13,474 bases of DNA from Methanomassiliicoccales archaeon (GCA_900767505.1 CAAFZG010000151.1:1-13474); one strand, 5' to 3'; positions 1 through 6,852 are shown, counted from the stretch's first letter. Translations and numbers: made by a program. The notes: generated by a model not told the origin, from the sequence alone.

Positions 1-38
1 CAGAGCCCGCAGAGCTCACAGTCCTCCGACGGCCTCAT
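1..38 (-). CDS. 5' end of an unidentified protein (12 codons, runs off the left edge)
   Basis: A minus-strand ATG at 36-38 shares ATGA with the pyrE stop codon, and a GGTGA ribosome binding site (43-47) lies four bases upstream inside the end of pyrE. The visible residues are MRPSEDCELCGL, with a Cys-x2-Cys pair that could be half of a zinc-binding site. The overlap and binding site suggest a translationally coupled third gene of the carS-pyrE unit. Only 12 residues are visible, so no family is assigned. Short zinc-finger proteins and HIT-type or MBF1-type N-termini can look like this, but nothing here decides between them. Confidence 0.5.
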   Translation of the reverse strand, partial: MRPSEDCELCGL

Positions 39-562
39 CTCTTCACCAGCTCCGAGGCCTTGACGAGCGGACGGAATTTGATGTCCACCTCACTGAGGTT
101 CTCGGCTCCGCCGCCTTCGCGGTCGATGACGGAGATGACGTAGGACACCTCGGCACCTGCCTCGCGGAGGGTGTGGATCGCCTTTATGCTCGATCCTGCG
201 GTGGTGATGACATCCTCCACAACAAGGACCTTGTCGCCCTCGTGGAGATCCCCTTCGATGAGTTTTCCGGTACCGTGGTCCTTCTTCTCCTTGCGGATCA
301 TGACGTAAGGTATGCCGGTCTCGAGGGACAGGGCGGTGGCGAGCGGAACGGATCCGAGGACAACGCCTGCGATCCTGTCCGCCTGGATGCCTTCGGACCT
401 CATCTTCTCGGCCATCAGCTTGGCGATGAGCCTGAGCACCTCGGGGTTCGTGCTGGCCTTCTTGATGTCGATGTAATAATCACTCTTGGCGCCGGATGCG
501 AGTGTGAACTCGCCGAACTGAAGCGCCCCGCAGTCCGTAAGTGCTTGGGAAAGCTCGCTCAT
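35..562 (-). CDS. pyrE: orotate phosphoribosyltransferase
   Basis: Cytoplasmic enzyme of de novo pyrimidine synthesis that joins orotate to PRPP, giving orotidine 5'-phosphate. The 175-residue product is the usual archaeal PyrE length. Visible hallmarks are the N-terminal substrate segment (FTLASGAKSDYYIDIKKA, about 19-36), the catalytic loop R90-K91-E-K93-K94-D-H96-G, which matches the Lys/His loop of OPRTs, and the PRPP-binding loop VLVVEDVITTAGSS (112-125) with the Glu-Asp pair E116/D117. The loop has TTAGSS where TTGGS is common, a conservative change. I chose the ATG at 560-562 because GGTGA (568-572) sits just upstream and the homology starts there; the frame stays open further upstream only as a shadow of carS. 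The gene starts five bases after the carS stop and its binding site includes that stop codon, so the two are probably cotranscribed and coupled. The identification is secure. Confidence 0.95.
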   Translation of the reverse strand: MSELSQALTDCGALQFGEFTLASGAKSDYYIDIKKASTNPEVLRLIAKLMAEKMRSEGIQADRIAGVVLGSVPLATALSLETGIPYVMIRKEKKDHGTGKLIEGDLHEGDKVLVVEDVITTAGSSIKAIHTLREAGAEVSYVISVIDREGGGAENLSEVDIKFRPLVKASELVKR

Positions 563-567
563 TTGAA

Positions 568-1140
568 TCACCAGGGTTCTTTCTTCAGGCCCATCTTGTA
601 ACCGATGATGTTGACGAGCCTGTGGATGGCGAACATTATCACGAGAATGAAGATCAGTGCGCAAATGTGCCATCCTTCGATGTAGTTGGCATATACCCAA
701 TCGGGGTAGAACAGGGATGTTACGAGGAAGGCTCCGATGACGAAATCATACTGATCCAATACAGGGGCCTTCTGTCCTCTCTCCATGCCGAGACGCCTCT
801 TGATGAACGCTCCGGTGAGATCTCCGAGTACCGCTCCGAAGGCGAGGCATGCAAGGACACCGACATTGCTCCAGAACGGGCCGAATCCCCAATAGTTCTC
901 CGGATCCCAGAATGACGAGATCCCGATGAGGATCAATCCGAATGCGATCCCCGAGAAGGCTCCTCCGAAGAAACCCCTCCAGGATTTGCCGTCGCCGAAT
1001 ATCCTTCTGCCTCTCCAGGACCTCCCGAAATCGATCTTGGTCTTCCCTCCGAACACCACTGCGGCCGAATTGGGCAGCATGGCAGGCAGGAACAGCCAGA
1101 TTCCGGTGAACATTATCGCGATGACTCCGAGAACATCCAT
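568..1140 (-). CDS. carS: CDP-archaeol synthase (CDP-2,3-bis-(O-geranylgeranyl)-sn-glycerol synthase), CarS/DUF46 family
   Basis: Membrane enzyme of archaeal polar-lipid synthesis. It activates 2,3-di-O-geranylgeranylglyceryl phosphate with CTP to give CDP-archaeol, the precursor of polar head-group lipids. The 190-residue protein has the family layout: a hydrophobic N-terminus (about 4-22), the PNSAAVVFGG segment (23-32), a cytosolic loop with GDGKSWRGFFGG (49-60), two further hydrophobic stretches (about 61-77 and 92-110), the signature GDLTGAFIKRRLGMERGQ (106-123) followed by K-A-P-V-LDQ-YDF, and hydrophobic helices at about 133-145 and 158-172, ending with HRLVNIIGY (173-181). The start at 1138-1140 has no clear Shine-Dalgarno sequence. 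A purine-rich element plus TATA-like box lies 30-45 bases upstream, so the transcript may have a very short leader. The gene heads a carS-pyrE unit divergent from nob1. It is full length with no damage. Confidence 0.93.
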   Translation of the reverse strand: MDVLGVIAIMFTGIWLFLPAMLPNSAAVVFGGKTKIDFGRSWRGRRIFGDGKSWRGFFGGAFSGIAFGLILIGISSFWDPENYWGFGPFWSNVGVLACLAFGAVLGDLTGAFIKRRLGMERGQKAPVLDQYDFVIGAFLVTSLFYPDWVYANYIEGWHICALIFILVIMFAIHRLVNIIGYKMGLKKEPW

Positions 1141-1243
1141 AGGTATACCGTCCCCTTCATAACCCAGGCTATGTTTAACCTTTCGTAGTCGCGATCATGA
1201 CCGGACCCCAAGGGTCTTAACTATGATGACCCGATGAGCATCC
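1141..1243. promoter_or_regulatory. divergent promoter region between carS and nob1
   Basis: This 103-bp spacer is the only place from which both carS (minus) and nob1 (plus) can be transcribed separately from their neighbours. For carS, the minus strand reads CGAAAGGTTAAACAT (1171-1185), a purine-rich BRE-like element followed by a TATA-like TTAAACAT whose centre is about 34 bases upstream of the start codon. For nob1 the only AT-rich candidate is TTAACTATG (1217-1225), about 23 bases before its ATG, a weaker match. Neither gene has a strong Shine-Dalgarno sequence here, which fits leaderless or short-leader transcripts, common in archaea. Judged by pattern only. Confidence 0.4.
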
Positions 1244-1702
1244 ATGATCGTTCTGGACAGTTCCGCATTCTTCTCGATGGACGGCCTTCCCGAAGAGGAG
1301 CACGTCTGCCCTCCCGGCGTCATCAAAGAACTGGAGAAGTACAAAGACCCGAGGCTGTCGCTTTGGGGCGATATGATCAGGGTATCGGACTGCTCCGCGG
1401 AATCCATGGAGAGGGTCAAGGAGGCCGCCACCAAGAGCGGCGACATCGGCCGCCTCTCGCCTGTGGACATGACTGTCATAGCACTCGCGTTGGACGTGAA
1501 CGGGACCATATGGTCTGACGACTATTCCATCCAGAACGTCGCACGCATCCTCGGACTCGGATTCAAGCCTATCGGCATGAAAGGCATCCAGAAGGTCGTG
1601 AAGTGGAACTATCAGTGCATCGGATGTCACAAATGGTACAAGGAGAAGATGTCCGAGTGCCCCATCTGCGGTTCCCCTATGAAGGGATGCAGAAGGAAAT
1701 GA
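1244..1702 (+). CDS. nob1: rRNA maturation endonuclease Nob1 (PIN domain plus zinc ribbon)
   Basis: Nob1 makes the final cut at the 3' end of 16S/18S rRNA during small ribosomal subunit assembly. The 152-residue protein starts with the PIN-domain signature IVLDSSAFF. The expected metal-binding acidic residues are visible: D5, E29, D75 (in LSPVDMTVIALA) and D92/D93 (WSDDYSIQNVA). At the C-terminus a zinc ribbon has C125-x2-C128 and C139-x2-C142. Domain order and length match archaeal Nob1. It is the only plus-strand gene in the window. The ATG at 1244 was chosen because the family begins at that residue; there is no strong ribosome binding site. Its TGA is immediately followed by the stop codon of the convergent reductase gene. 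The function is housekeeping and the call is secure. Confidence 0.93.
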   Translation: MIVLDSSAFFSMDGLPEEEHVCPPGVIKELEKYKDPRLSLWGDMIRVSDCSAESMERVKEAATKSGDIGRLSPVDMTVIALALDVNGTIWSDDYSIQNVARILGLGFKPIGMKGIQKVVKWNYQCIGCHKWYKEKMSECPICGSPMKGCRRK

Positions 1703-1705
1703 TCA
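1700..1705. other. stop-to-stop convergent junction TGATCA
   Basis: The nob1 TGA (1700-1702) and the TGA of the minus-strand reductase gene (1703-1705 on the complement) abut with no spacer, forming the palindrome TGATCA. Each mRNA must therefore end inside the opposite coding sequence. The nearest terminator-like element for nob1 is a short T4 tract at 1717-1720; none is evident for the reductase gene. Confidence 0.9.
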
Positions 1706-2794
1706 CGGGAAGATCCTTTTGCACCTGATGAGATTGCCGAGTCTGCGCTGACCGAGAACGTTCATGCAGAACGCGGTCGACCACTCTGACCTGAATCCGA
1801 ATGTGTCCGCGAGCTTCTTGCTCTTGGCGGCCGTCTTCAGAGGTTTCTCCATGACGTTCCTCCACTGAGTCTCGTAATCCGCGAGCGGCGAACCCGATTT
1901 TATGTTCGCACCGGCAACTGTTCCGCAGATCCTTCCGGCCATCATGGCGAGGGGTATCCCGCCTCCGTTGACCGATATGACCTGTCCTGCCGCATCTCCG
2001 ACGACCATTCCGTTTCCGGACACGGTCTTTGCGATGGGGCCCTCGCTGGGAACGTACTTGCCCTCGAGTTTGCAATCGACCTCGAATCCGTTCTTCTTGG
2101 CGAAGACGTCGAAGTACTCGGAGAGCTTGCCGCTTGCGAACTTGGGGGAGAATCCCACACCGACGTTAGCCCTTCCGTCTTTGGGGATGATCCAACTGTA
2201 TGCGCCGGGCGCGATGTCTCCGAAGAACATGTGCAGATAAGGTTCGAAATCCCCTTTGACCTGTGCTGTGACCGCGGGATAGGGATTCCTGTTACGAGGA
2301 AGTCCGAGATTCTGGGCGACCTTGGAACCGGGACCGTCGGCACCGATGATGACCTTGTACGATATGTCGCCCTGGCTGGTCTTGGCGACACCGCCCTCGA
2401 TCTTCTGGAACTGACAGTTCTTCACAAGCTCCGCCCCATCTTCGCATGCGAGTTTGGCAAGATACTGATCGAAACGGTCGCGGTCCGTGGTGTATCCGGT
2501 GTGATCGAGCACCGTGACCTTTCCCTTGGGGTCGATGAGCTTGATTCCGATCGTATCGAGACAGCGGAGCTCCTTAGGGATGTCGAAAAGGGATTCCCCG
2601 TCGGTGAGATTGGGGAACATGAGTTGGATCTCCTCCAGACTCGGCATGAACTCGCCGCATCTGACCGGTACGCCCACTTCGGAGCGTCTCTCGATCATCA
2701 TGACACTGGCACCGGATTGTGCCGCATATCTCGCCGCAGTGCTGCCTGCGGGGCCGGAACCGACCACCAGGACATCGACTTCGTTCCTATCCAT
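1703..2794 (-). CDS. geranylgeranyl reductase family FAD-dependent oxidoreductase (digeranylgeranylglycerophospholipid reductase-like)
   Basis: Flavoprotein of the family that saturates the isoprenoid double bonds of archaeal lipids; some members reduce other prenyl chains. The 363-residue product has an N-terminal Rossmann FAD motif GSGPAG (12-17) with the ribose-binding acid E35, then C46 in VRCGEF, a position of the conserved family cysteine. GADGPGS (151-157) and GDAAGQV (266-272) are the second and third FAD contacts. P196-x2-Y199-x-W201-x2-P204 matches the PxxYxWxFP substrate motif with Ile replacing Phe. It is somewhat shorter than the roughly 400 residues of characterised thermophile enzymes. 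I chose the ATG at 2792-2794, preceded by AGGTGA (2799-2804), over an in-frame start 12 codons earlier. It begins four bases after the prenyl synthase stop, which lies inside its ribosome binding site, so the two are coupled. Core-lipid saturation is the default role; carrier side-chain reduction is possible. Confidence 0.85.
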   Translation of the reverse strand: MDRNEVDVLVVGSGPAGSTAARYAAQSGASVMMIERRSEVGVPVRCGEFMPSLEEIQLMFPNLTDGESLFDIPKELRCLDTIGIKLIDPKGKVTVLDHTGYTTDRDRFDQYLAKLACEDGAELVKNCQFQKIEGGVAKTSQGDISYKVIIGADGPGSKVAQNLGLPRNRNPYPAVTAQVKGDFEPYLHMFFGDIAPGAYSWIIPKDGRANVGVGFSPKFASGKLSEYFDVFAKKNGFEVDCKLEGKYVPSEGPIAKTVSGNGMVVGDAAGQVISVNGGGIPLAMMAGRICGTVAGANIKSGSPLADYETQWRNVMEKPLKTAAKSKKLADTFGFRSEWSTAFCMNVLGQRRLGNLIRCKRIFP

Positions 2795-2798
2795 GATA

Positions 2799-2804
2799 TC
2801 ACCT
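2799..2804 (-). promoter_or_regulatory. ribosome binding site AGGTGA that decides the reductase start
   Basis: AGGTGA on the minus strand lies four bases before the ATG at 2792-2794 and overlaps the TGA stop of the upstream prenyl synthase. It supports the short start and indicates that translation of the two genes is linked. Confidence 0.75.
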
Positions 2805-3764
2805 GTTGCGACGGATGACGTAGTCGGCAAGGTCCATCAGCGCGTCCTTGTAAACCGACTCGGGGAAGGATTCGAGACAGGCCTTGGCCTGAGCGGAATA
2901 CTCCTCTGCCTTTGCGACACAGCGCTCGACAGCATCCGTCTGTCTTATGAGTTCCACGGCCTCTGAGACATCATCGGTGGTCACATCGACCTTCTCGAAG
3001 ATCTCCTTGATCCTCTCGCCGTGGACGGGATCACTCATCGCATAGATCACAGGAAGCGTGGGCTTCCCTTCGATCATATCGGTTCCGACGAGTTTCCCTG
3101 TGTTCCTGGTGTCCCCTATGACATCCAACGTGTCATCCATTATCTGGAACGCCAGACCTACTTTGAATGCGTAATCTCCGAGGGTCTCCATCTGCATCAT
3201 GTCAGCATTTGCGATGGCTGCTCCCGATTTCATGGAAGCCTCGAGGAGCTTCGCGGTCTTGCCCGTGATGATCTCGATGTAATCCTCCTCGGTGACATTC
3301 GATGCATGTTCGAAGTCCTTCTGAACGAACTCTCCGGCACCCATGGATGCCGATGCATCGACGATGTATCCGACGATCTGGGGCGCAGATGATGCCAGAA
3401 GACGGAATCCCATGGCGAACATGAAGTCGCCGGCGATGATGGCCTTGGATATCGTGTACTGCTTGTGAAGGGCCTTCTTTCCGCGCCTCACATCCCCCTG
3501 ATCGTTGATATCGTCATGGACGAGCGTGGCGCTGTGGATGATCTCGAATGCAGAACCGACCTCGATGGCATTCTGGACGTCCGTACCGCCGCATGCCCTG
3601 AATCCCAGGATGCACATGGACGGCCTTATCCTCTTTCCGCCGGAAGCGATGACATACTGACACATCTCCGTCAATTCGGGATTCTCCGATTCGAGATCCC
3701 TCATTATGAGCTCCTCCACTTTCAGGAGCTCATCTGTGATACAAGAGTGCCATTGCTGGGTCAT
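2799..3764 (-). CDS. idsA: trans-isoprenyl (geranylgeranyl or longer polyprenyl) diphosphate synthase
   Basis: Condenses isopentenyl diphosphate with allylic diphosphates to make all-trans prenyl chains for lipids or membrane carriers. The 321-residue protein has both Asp-rich motifs, D84-D85-IN-D88 (followed by RRGK) and D210-D211-TL-D214, plus GKRIRP (43-48), G168-K-T and GKPTLPVI (233-240). The catalytic set is complete. The fifth residue before the first motif is Ala79 (HSATLVHDD), as in bacterial long-chain enzymes such as IspB, whereas many archaeal GGPP synthases have a bulky aromatic there. This suggests products of C25 or more, but it is an inference from one position, so the symbol idsA marks the family only. 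No Shine-Dalgarno sequence precedes the ATG at 3762-3764; a TATA-like box is centred about 25 bases upstream, consistent with a leaderless mRNA. It is followed at four bases by the reductase gene. Confidence 0.9.
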   Translation of the reverse strand: MTQQWHSCITDELLKVEELIMRDLESENPELTEMCQYVIASGGKRIRPSMCILGFRACGGTDVQNAIEVGSAFEIIHSATLVHDDINDQGDVRRGKKALHKQYTISKAIIAGDFMFAMGFRLLASSAPQIVGYIVDASASMGAGEFVQKDFEHASNVTEEDYIEIITGKTAKLLEASMKSGAAIANADMMQMETLGDYAFKVGLAFQIMDDTLDVIGDTRNTGKLVGTDMIEGKPTLPVIYAMSDPVHGERIKEIFEKVDVTTDDVSEAVELIRQTDAVERCVAKAEEYSAQAKACLESFPESVYKDALMDLADYVIRRNR

Positions 3765-3785
3765 CGCCGTTGAATCGCGGTAACG

Positions 3786-3793
3786 TACTTAAA
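3786..3793 (-). promoter_or_regulatory. TATA-like box for the prenyl synthase gene (possible leaderless transcript)
   Basis: The minus strand reads CCTTTAAGTAC, with TTTAAGTA at 3786-3793, centred about 25-26 bases upstream of the A of the start codon. This is the archaeal TATA-to-start distance expected if transcription begins at the ATG. The lack of a Shine-Dalgarno sequence agrees. A second candidate, CCTATATT (3836-3843), would give a leader of roughly 45-50 bases. Pattern-based only. Confidence 0.45.
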
Positions 3794-3844
3794 GGTTGGT
3801 TGAAAGGCTTCGAATCCTGATGAATCCACCTTGAGAATATAGGT

Positions 3845-3865
3845 AAAAGGTTTGGGAAAAGGTTT
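3845..3865 (-). terminator. candidate T-rich terminator of the fpo operon, with a 9-bp direct repeat
   Basis: Beginning 11 bases after the fpoN stop codon, the minus strand has two T4 tracts inside two copies of AAACCTTTT (plus-strand AAAAGGTTT at 3845-3853 and 3857-3865). Archaeal terminators are often short U-rich tracts without a hairpin, and this is the only T-rich run after fpoN. The repeat could equally be an upstream element of the prenyl synthase promoter. No hairpin was seen. Confidence 0.4.
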
Positions 3866-3876
3866 CTGGATTGTCC

Positions 3877-5361
3877 TCAGAATGCGAAGAGTGCTCCGGC
3901 TGCGGTCTCGCAGTAGTCGAAGATCAGGGAGGGGTAGACTCCCAGAACGATGACGAATGCGACACAGATTGCGATTCCGATGAGGAATGCAGCAGGCACC
4001 TTGATCGTCTCTGTGGAGGTTCCCTTCTCGACGTACATAGCCTTGACGACCCTCGCGTAGTAGTACAGCGAGATGGCCGAGTTCAGGATGGCGATGAACG
4101 CAAGCCAGACCCACTGGGAAGACACTCCGTTCAGGTCTCCGATAGCGGAGGAGAACAGGAAGAACTTCGAAGTGAATCCTGCGAGAGGCGGAATTCCTGC
4201 CAGAGAGAACAGGAACAGCATCATTGCGGCTGCAAGGAACGGGGACCTCTTGGCCAGTCCCTTGTAGTCGGAGATCTTCTCACCGACACCGGCGCAGATG
4301 AGTGCACCGACGACGAGGAATGCTCCTCCCTTCATGAACACGTGTGTGAACATGTGGAACAGACCTGCGCTGAGGGCATACTCGGACATAACGGCCATGA
4401 CGATCAGGATGTAACCGGCCTGGGCGATAGAGGAGTATGCGAGCATCCTCTTGATGTTGTTCTGTGCGATGGCTACGACATTACCGACGGTCATCGTGAA
4501 CGCCGCGATTATGGCGAAGAGGTACTGGACCTCCTCTCCACAGATCTGCGCACACGCGGTTCCCGAGATGAACATGACCAGGAAGATCTGGAAGAAGACG
4601 GAGAGACCCATCTTCTTGGATCCGGTGGCCAGGAACATGGACACGGGGGAGGAAGCTCCCTCGTACACATCGGGGGCCCACATGTGGAAGGGCACTGCGG
4701 CGATCTTGAATCCGTATCCGGCGATCATGCTGACGAGTGCGATGGCGAACATCCAGTTCATTCCGTCGAGCTGCACTGTGTCGGCGATGGCCGAGATGTC
4801 TGTGGTTCCGGTGAGACCGTAGAGCATGGAGATACCGTAGATCGTCAGAGCGGTGGACATTCCTCCGATGATGACGTACTTGACTCCTGCCTCTGCGGCC
4901 CTGGAGTCCTTCCTCTTCATTGTGACGAGGGCGTAGGACGAGATACTGGTAAGCTCGACACCGACGAAGATCGTCAGAAGATCGGAGGATCCTGCGACGA
5001 ACATCATACCGGTGGAAGCACCCATGATCAGAGCATAGTATGCGCCGACATGCAGCCTTGTGGTCTCAACACTGGAGTTGGAGACGAGGATTGCAAGGAA
5101 CAGCACGATCTGGAAGAGCAGGACCATGAGTCCTGTGTAGGCGTTGTATTCGTAGGCGCCGAGGGTCTCTCCGACGTATCCGTCAGTCAGCATCATAGCG
5201 TTGACCAGGATGGACACGATCGAGAAGACCAGGGCGACCGCCCATGTCGCGGTGTTCCTCTTTCCGAGGAACTGGACCGCGGGCATGATGAGCGCTCCGA
5301 TCAGCAGTATGATCAGGGGTGCGATGGCTGTGTAGTCACCGAATATGCTTGTGAAATCCAT
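3877..5361 (-). CDS. fpoN: F420H2 dehydrogenase-like complex, antiporter-type membrane subunit FpoN (NuoN homologue)
   Basis: One of three antiporter-like proton-pumping subunits of the membrane arm. The 494-residue, almost entirely hydrophobic protein fits about 14 transmembrane helices. It has the conserved charged residues of the family: E136 (VGVELTSISSYAL), K219 (YGFKIAAVPFHMW, followed by APDVYEGASSPVS), K249/K250 and K399 (AGFTSKFFLF), so the proton path looks functional. I start at the ATG 5359-5361, which overlaps the fpoM stop by one base (TGATG) and has an excellent GGAGGTG five bases upstream. The open frame extending 82 codons further is a shadow of fpoM. This is the last gene of the operon; fpoO, which follows fpoN in Methanosarcina, is not present here. 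Confidence 0.95.
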   Translation of the reverse strand: MDFTSIFGDYTAIAPLIILLIGALIMPAVQFLGKRNTATWAVALVFSIVSILVNAMMLTDGYVGETLGAYEYNAYTGLMVLLFQIVLFLAILVSNSSVETTRLHVGAYYALIMGASTGMMFVAGSSDLLTIFVGVELTSISSYALVTMKRKDSRAAEAGVKYVIIGGMSTALTIYGISMLYGLTGTTDISAIADTVQLDGMNWMFAIALVSMIAGYGFKIAAVPFHMWAPDVYEGASSPVSMFLATGSKKMGLSVFFQIFLVMFISGTACAQICGEEVQYLFAIIAAFTMTVGNVVAIAQNNIKRMLAYSSIAQAGYILIVMAVMSEYALSAGLFHMFTHVFMKGGAFLVVGALICAGVGEKISDYKGLAKRSPFLAAAMMLFLFSLAGIPPLAGFTSKFFLFSSAIGDLNGVSSQWVWLAFIAILNSAISLYYYARVVKAMYVEKGTSTETIKVPAAFLIGIAICVAFVIVLGVYPSLIFDYCETAAGALFAF

Positions 5362-6851
5362 CAGAGCACCTCCATAAGGGTCTGTATGTAGGGTTCGACG
5401 AACGAGAGCGCGCCATCGGGCCAAACTCCGTACAGGGCAATCAGGACCACGAGGACCGCGAGAGCGGCGAACTCGGGTTTGCTGACGTCGTGGACGTGCT
5501 CGAGGTCGATCTTGGTTGTCTCGGGGCCGAACAGGGTCTTCTGCATGGCCCACAGGTAGTAACCTGCGGTGAGCATGAGGGTCAGCAGGCAGAAGAGGAT
5601 CAGCCAAAGCATGCCCTCACTCTGGATGAACTCGTAGAATCCGTAGACGAGAGGGAACTCTCCCCAGAATCCGACAAGTCCGGGCAGTCCGAGGGATGCC
5701 ATGAATCCGATCATCATGAAGGTGGCGAACACAGGGAGCCTTCCGGCGAGACCGCCGAGGAGAGGCATCTCTCTAGTTCCGACGATGTGACCGCACATTC
5801 CGCACACCATGAACAGGACTGCGGAGATGAGTCCGTGGGCGAACATCTGGAAGATTGCGAATGTTATTCCGATGTCGGAAAGGCATCCGATTCCCAGCAT
5901 GACCATTCCCATGTGGCTGATTGACGAGAATGCGACCATCTTCTTGAGATCTGTCTGAGCGATACAGGCGTAGGCTCCATAGACCATGGAGACGAGTCCG
6001 ATCGCGATGATGACCCACTGCCAGTAGTGAGCTCCCAGGGGGAGGGCCTCCAGGCAGATGCGTATGATACCGTAGGATCCCATCTTAAGCATGACACCTG
6101 CCAGGAGGACGGATCCGCCGGTAGGGGCCTCGACGTGTGCGTCGGGCAGCCATGTGTGGAAGGGAACGGAAGGCATCTTGACCATGAATCCGAAGAAGAG
6201 CAGAGCGAATACGATCGCCTGGAATGCCTCGGAGGTGGTCGGCATGATGCTGTTGATCGTCTCGAAGGAGAAGTCTGCGACTCCTGTCATCGAAGCGACC
6301 TCGAATCCCATGGCGAAGATACCGATCAGCATGACCAGCGACGCCACATGGGTGTAGATCAGGAACTTGATTGCTGCGTAGTGCCTCCTGGGGCCTCCGT
6401 ACCATGAGATCATGAAGTACATGGGCACCAGGGTGATCTCCCACATCACGTAGAACAGGAAGTAGTCTGCAGCAAGGTAGACTCCCATCAGTCCGACTTC
6501 CATTGCCATTACGAGGGTGTGGAAGTAGTTGGGCCTGTCCTTCTCCTCTGCGGAGAAGATGACGACGAGCAGGGTCAGCAGAGCGGTCAGGAAGACCATC
6601 AGGATGCTGAGACCGTCGATTGCGAGGGCGAAGCTGATCGTCACGGTGTTCGTGCTGATCCACTTGTAGGACTCGCTGAGGTCGCCCATCTCGGTGGCGA
6701 ACATGATGTACAGTGTGATCACGAGTGTGATGGCGGAGAAGACTCCGGCCACGTATTTTGCGTATTTCTGCCTCTCTCCGCCCATGAACAGGGTAGCGAG
6801 GGCTCCGATCAGGGGTATGAGTATGAGCAGGCTCAGAAACGGTATTTCCAT
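5361..6851 (-). CDS. fpoM: F420H2 dehydrogenase-like complex, antiporter-type membrane subunit FpoM (NuoM homologue)
   Basis: Second antiporter-like proton-pumping subunit. The 496-residue protein is hydrophobic throughout. It has E138 in the MWEITLVPMYFMISWYGG motif, K225 (FMVKMPSVPFHTWLPDAHVE, then APTGGSVLLAG), K256 (MLKMGSYG) and, in the twelfth-helix region, E398 (GFWGEFPLV), the position where NuoM-type subunits have Glu while NuoL and NuoN have Lys. That detail separates it from its paralogues in this operon. I prefer the ATG at 6849-6851, one base after the fpoL stop, with GGAGGT (6859-6864) seven bases upstream. A TTG five codons earlier would place the start on the ribosome binding site itself. 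The C-terminus (MEVL) is encoded by the fpoN ribosome binding site. Confidence 0.95.
   Translation of the reverse strand: MEIPFLSLLILIPLIGALATLFMGGERQKYAKYVAGVFSAITLVITLYIMFATEMGDLSESYKWISTNTVTISFALAIDGLSILMVFLTALLTLLVVIFSAEEKDRPNYFHTLVMAMEVGLMGVYLAADYFLFYVMWEITLVPMYFMISWYGGPRRHYAAIKFLIYTHVASLVMLIGIFAMGFEVASMTGVADFSFETINSIMPTTSEAFQAIVFALLFFGFMVKMPSVPFHTWLPDAHVEAPTGGSVLLAGVMLKMGSYGIIRICLEALPLGAHYWQWVIIAIGLVSMVYGAYACIAQTDLKKMVAFSSISHMGMVMLGIGCLSDIGITFAIFQMFAHGLISAVLFMVCGMCGHIVGTREMPLLGGLAGRLPVFATFMMIGFMASLGLPGLVGFWGEFPLVYGFYEFIQSEGMLWLILFCLLTLMLTAGYYLWAMQKTLFGPETTKIDLEHVHDVSKPEFAALAVLVVLIALYGVWPDGALSFVEPYIQTLMEVL
5367..5373 (-). promoter_or_regulatory. ribosome binding site GGAGGTG of fpoN inside the fpoM 3' end
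   Basis: GGAGGTG lies five bases before the fpoN ATG and forms part of the last codons of fpoM (Glu-Val-Leu-stop). It fixes the fpoN start and belongs to a 16-bp sequence (5358-5373) repeated exactly at the fpoI/fpoJ junction (9816-9831). Confidence 0.85.
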
Positions 6852-6852
6852 C

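Noticed and set aside
5358..5373. The repeated 16-bp sequence as a mobile-element or attachment-site repeat
   Set aside because: Both copies coincide exactly with coupled stop/ribosome-site/start junctions and no transposase, integrase or terminal inverted repeat is nearby.
5362..5607. An N-terminal extension of 82 residues on FpoN
   Set aside because: The extra residues are Arg/Pro/His-rich and lie entirely over fpoM; the ATG at 5361 has an ideal GGAGGTG. The same reasoning removes upstream extensions of pyrE, the reductase, fpoK, fpoI and fpoC.
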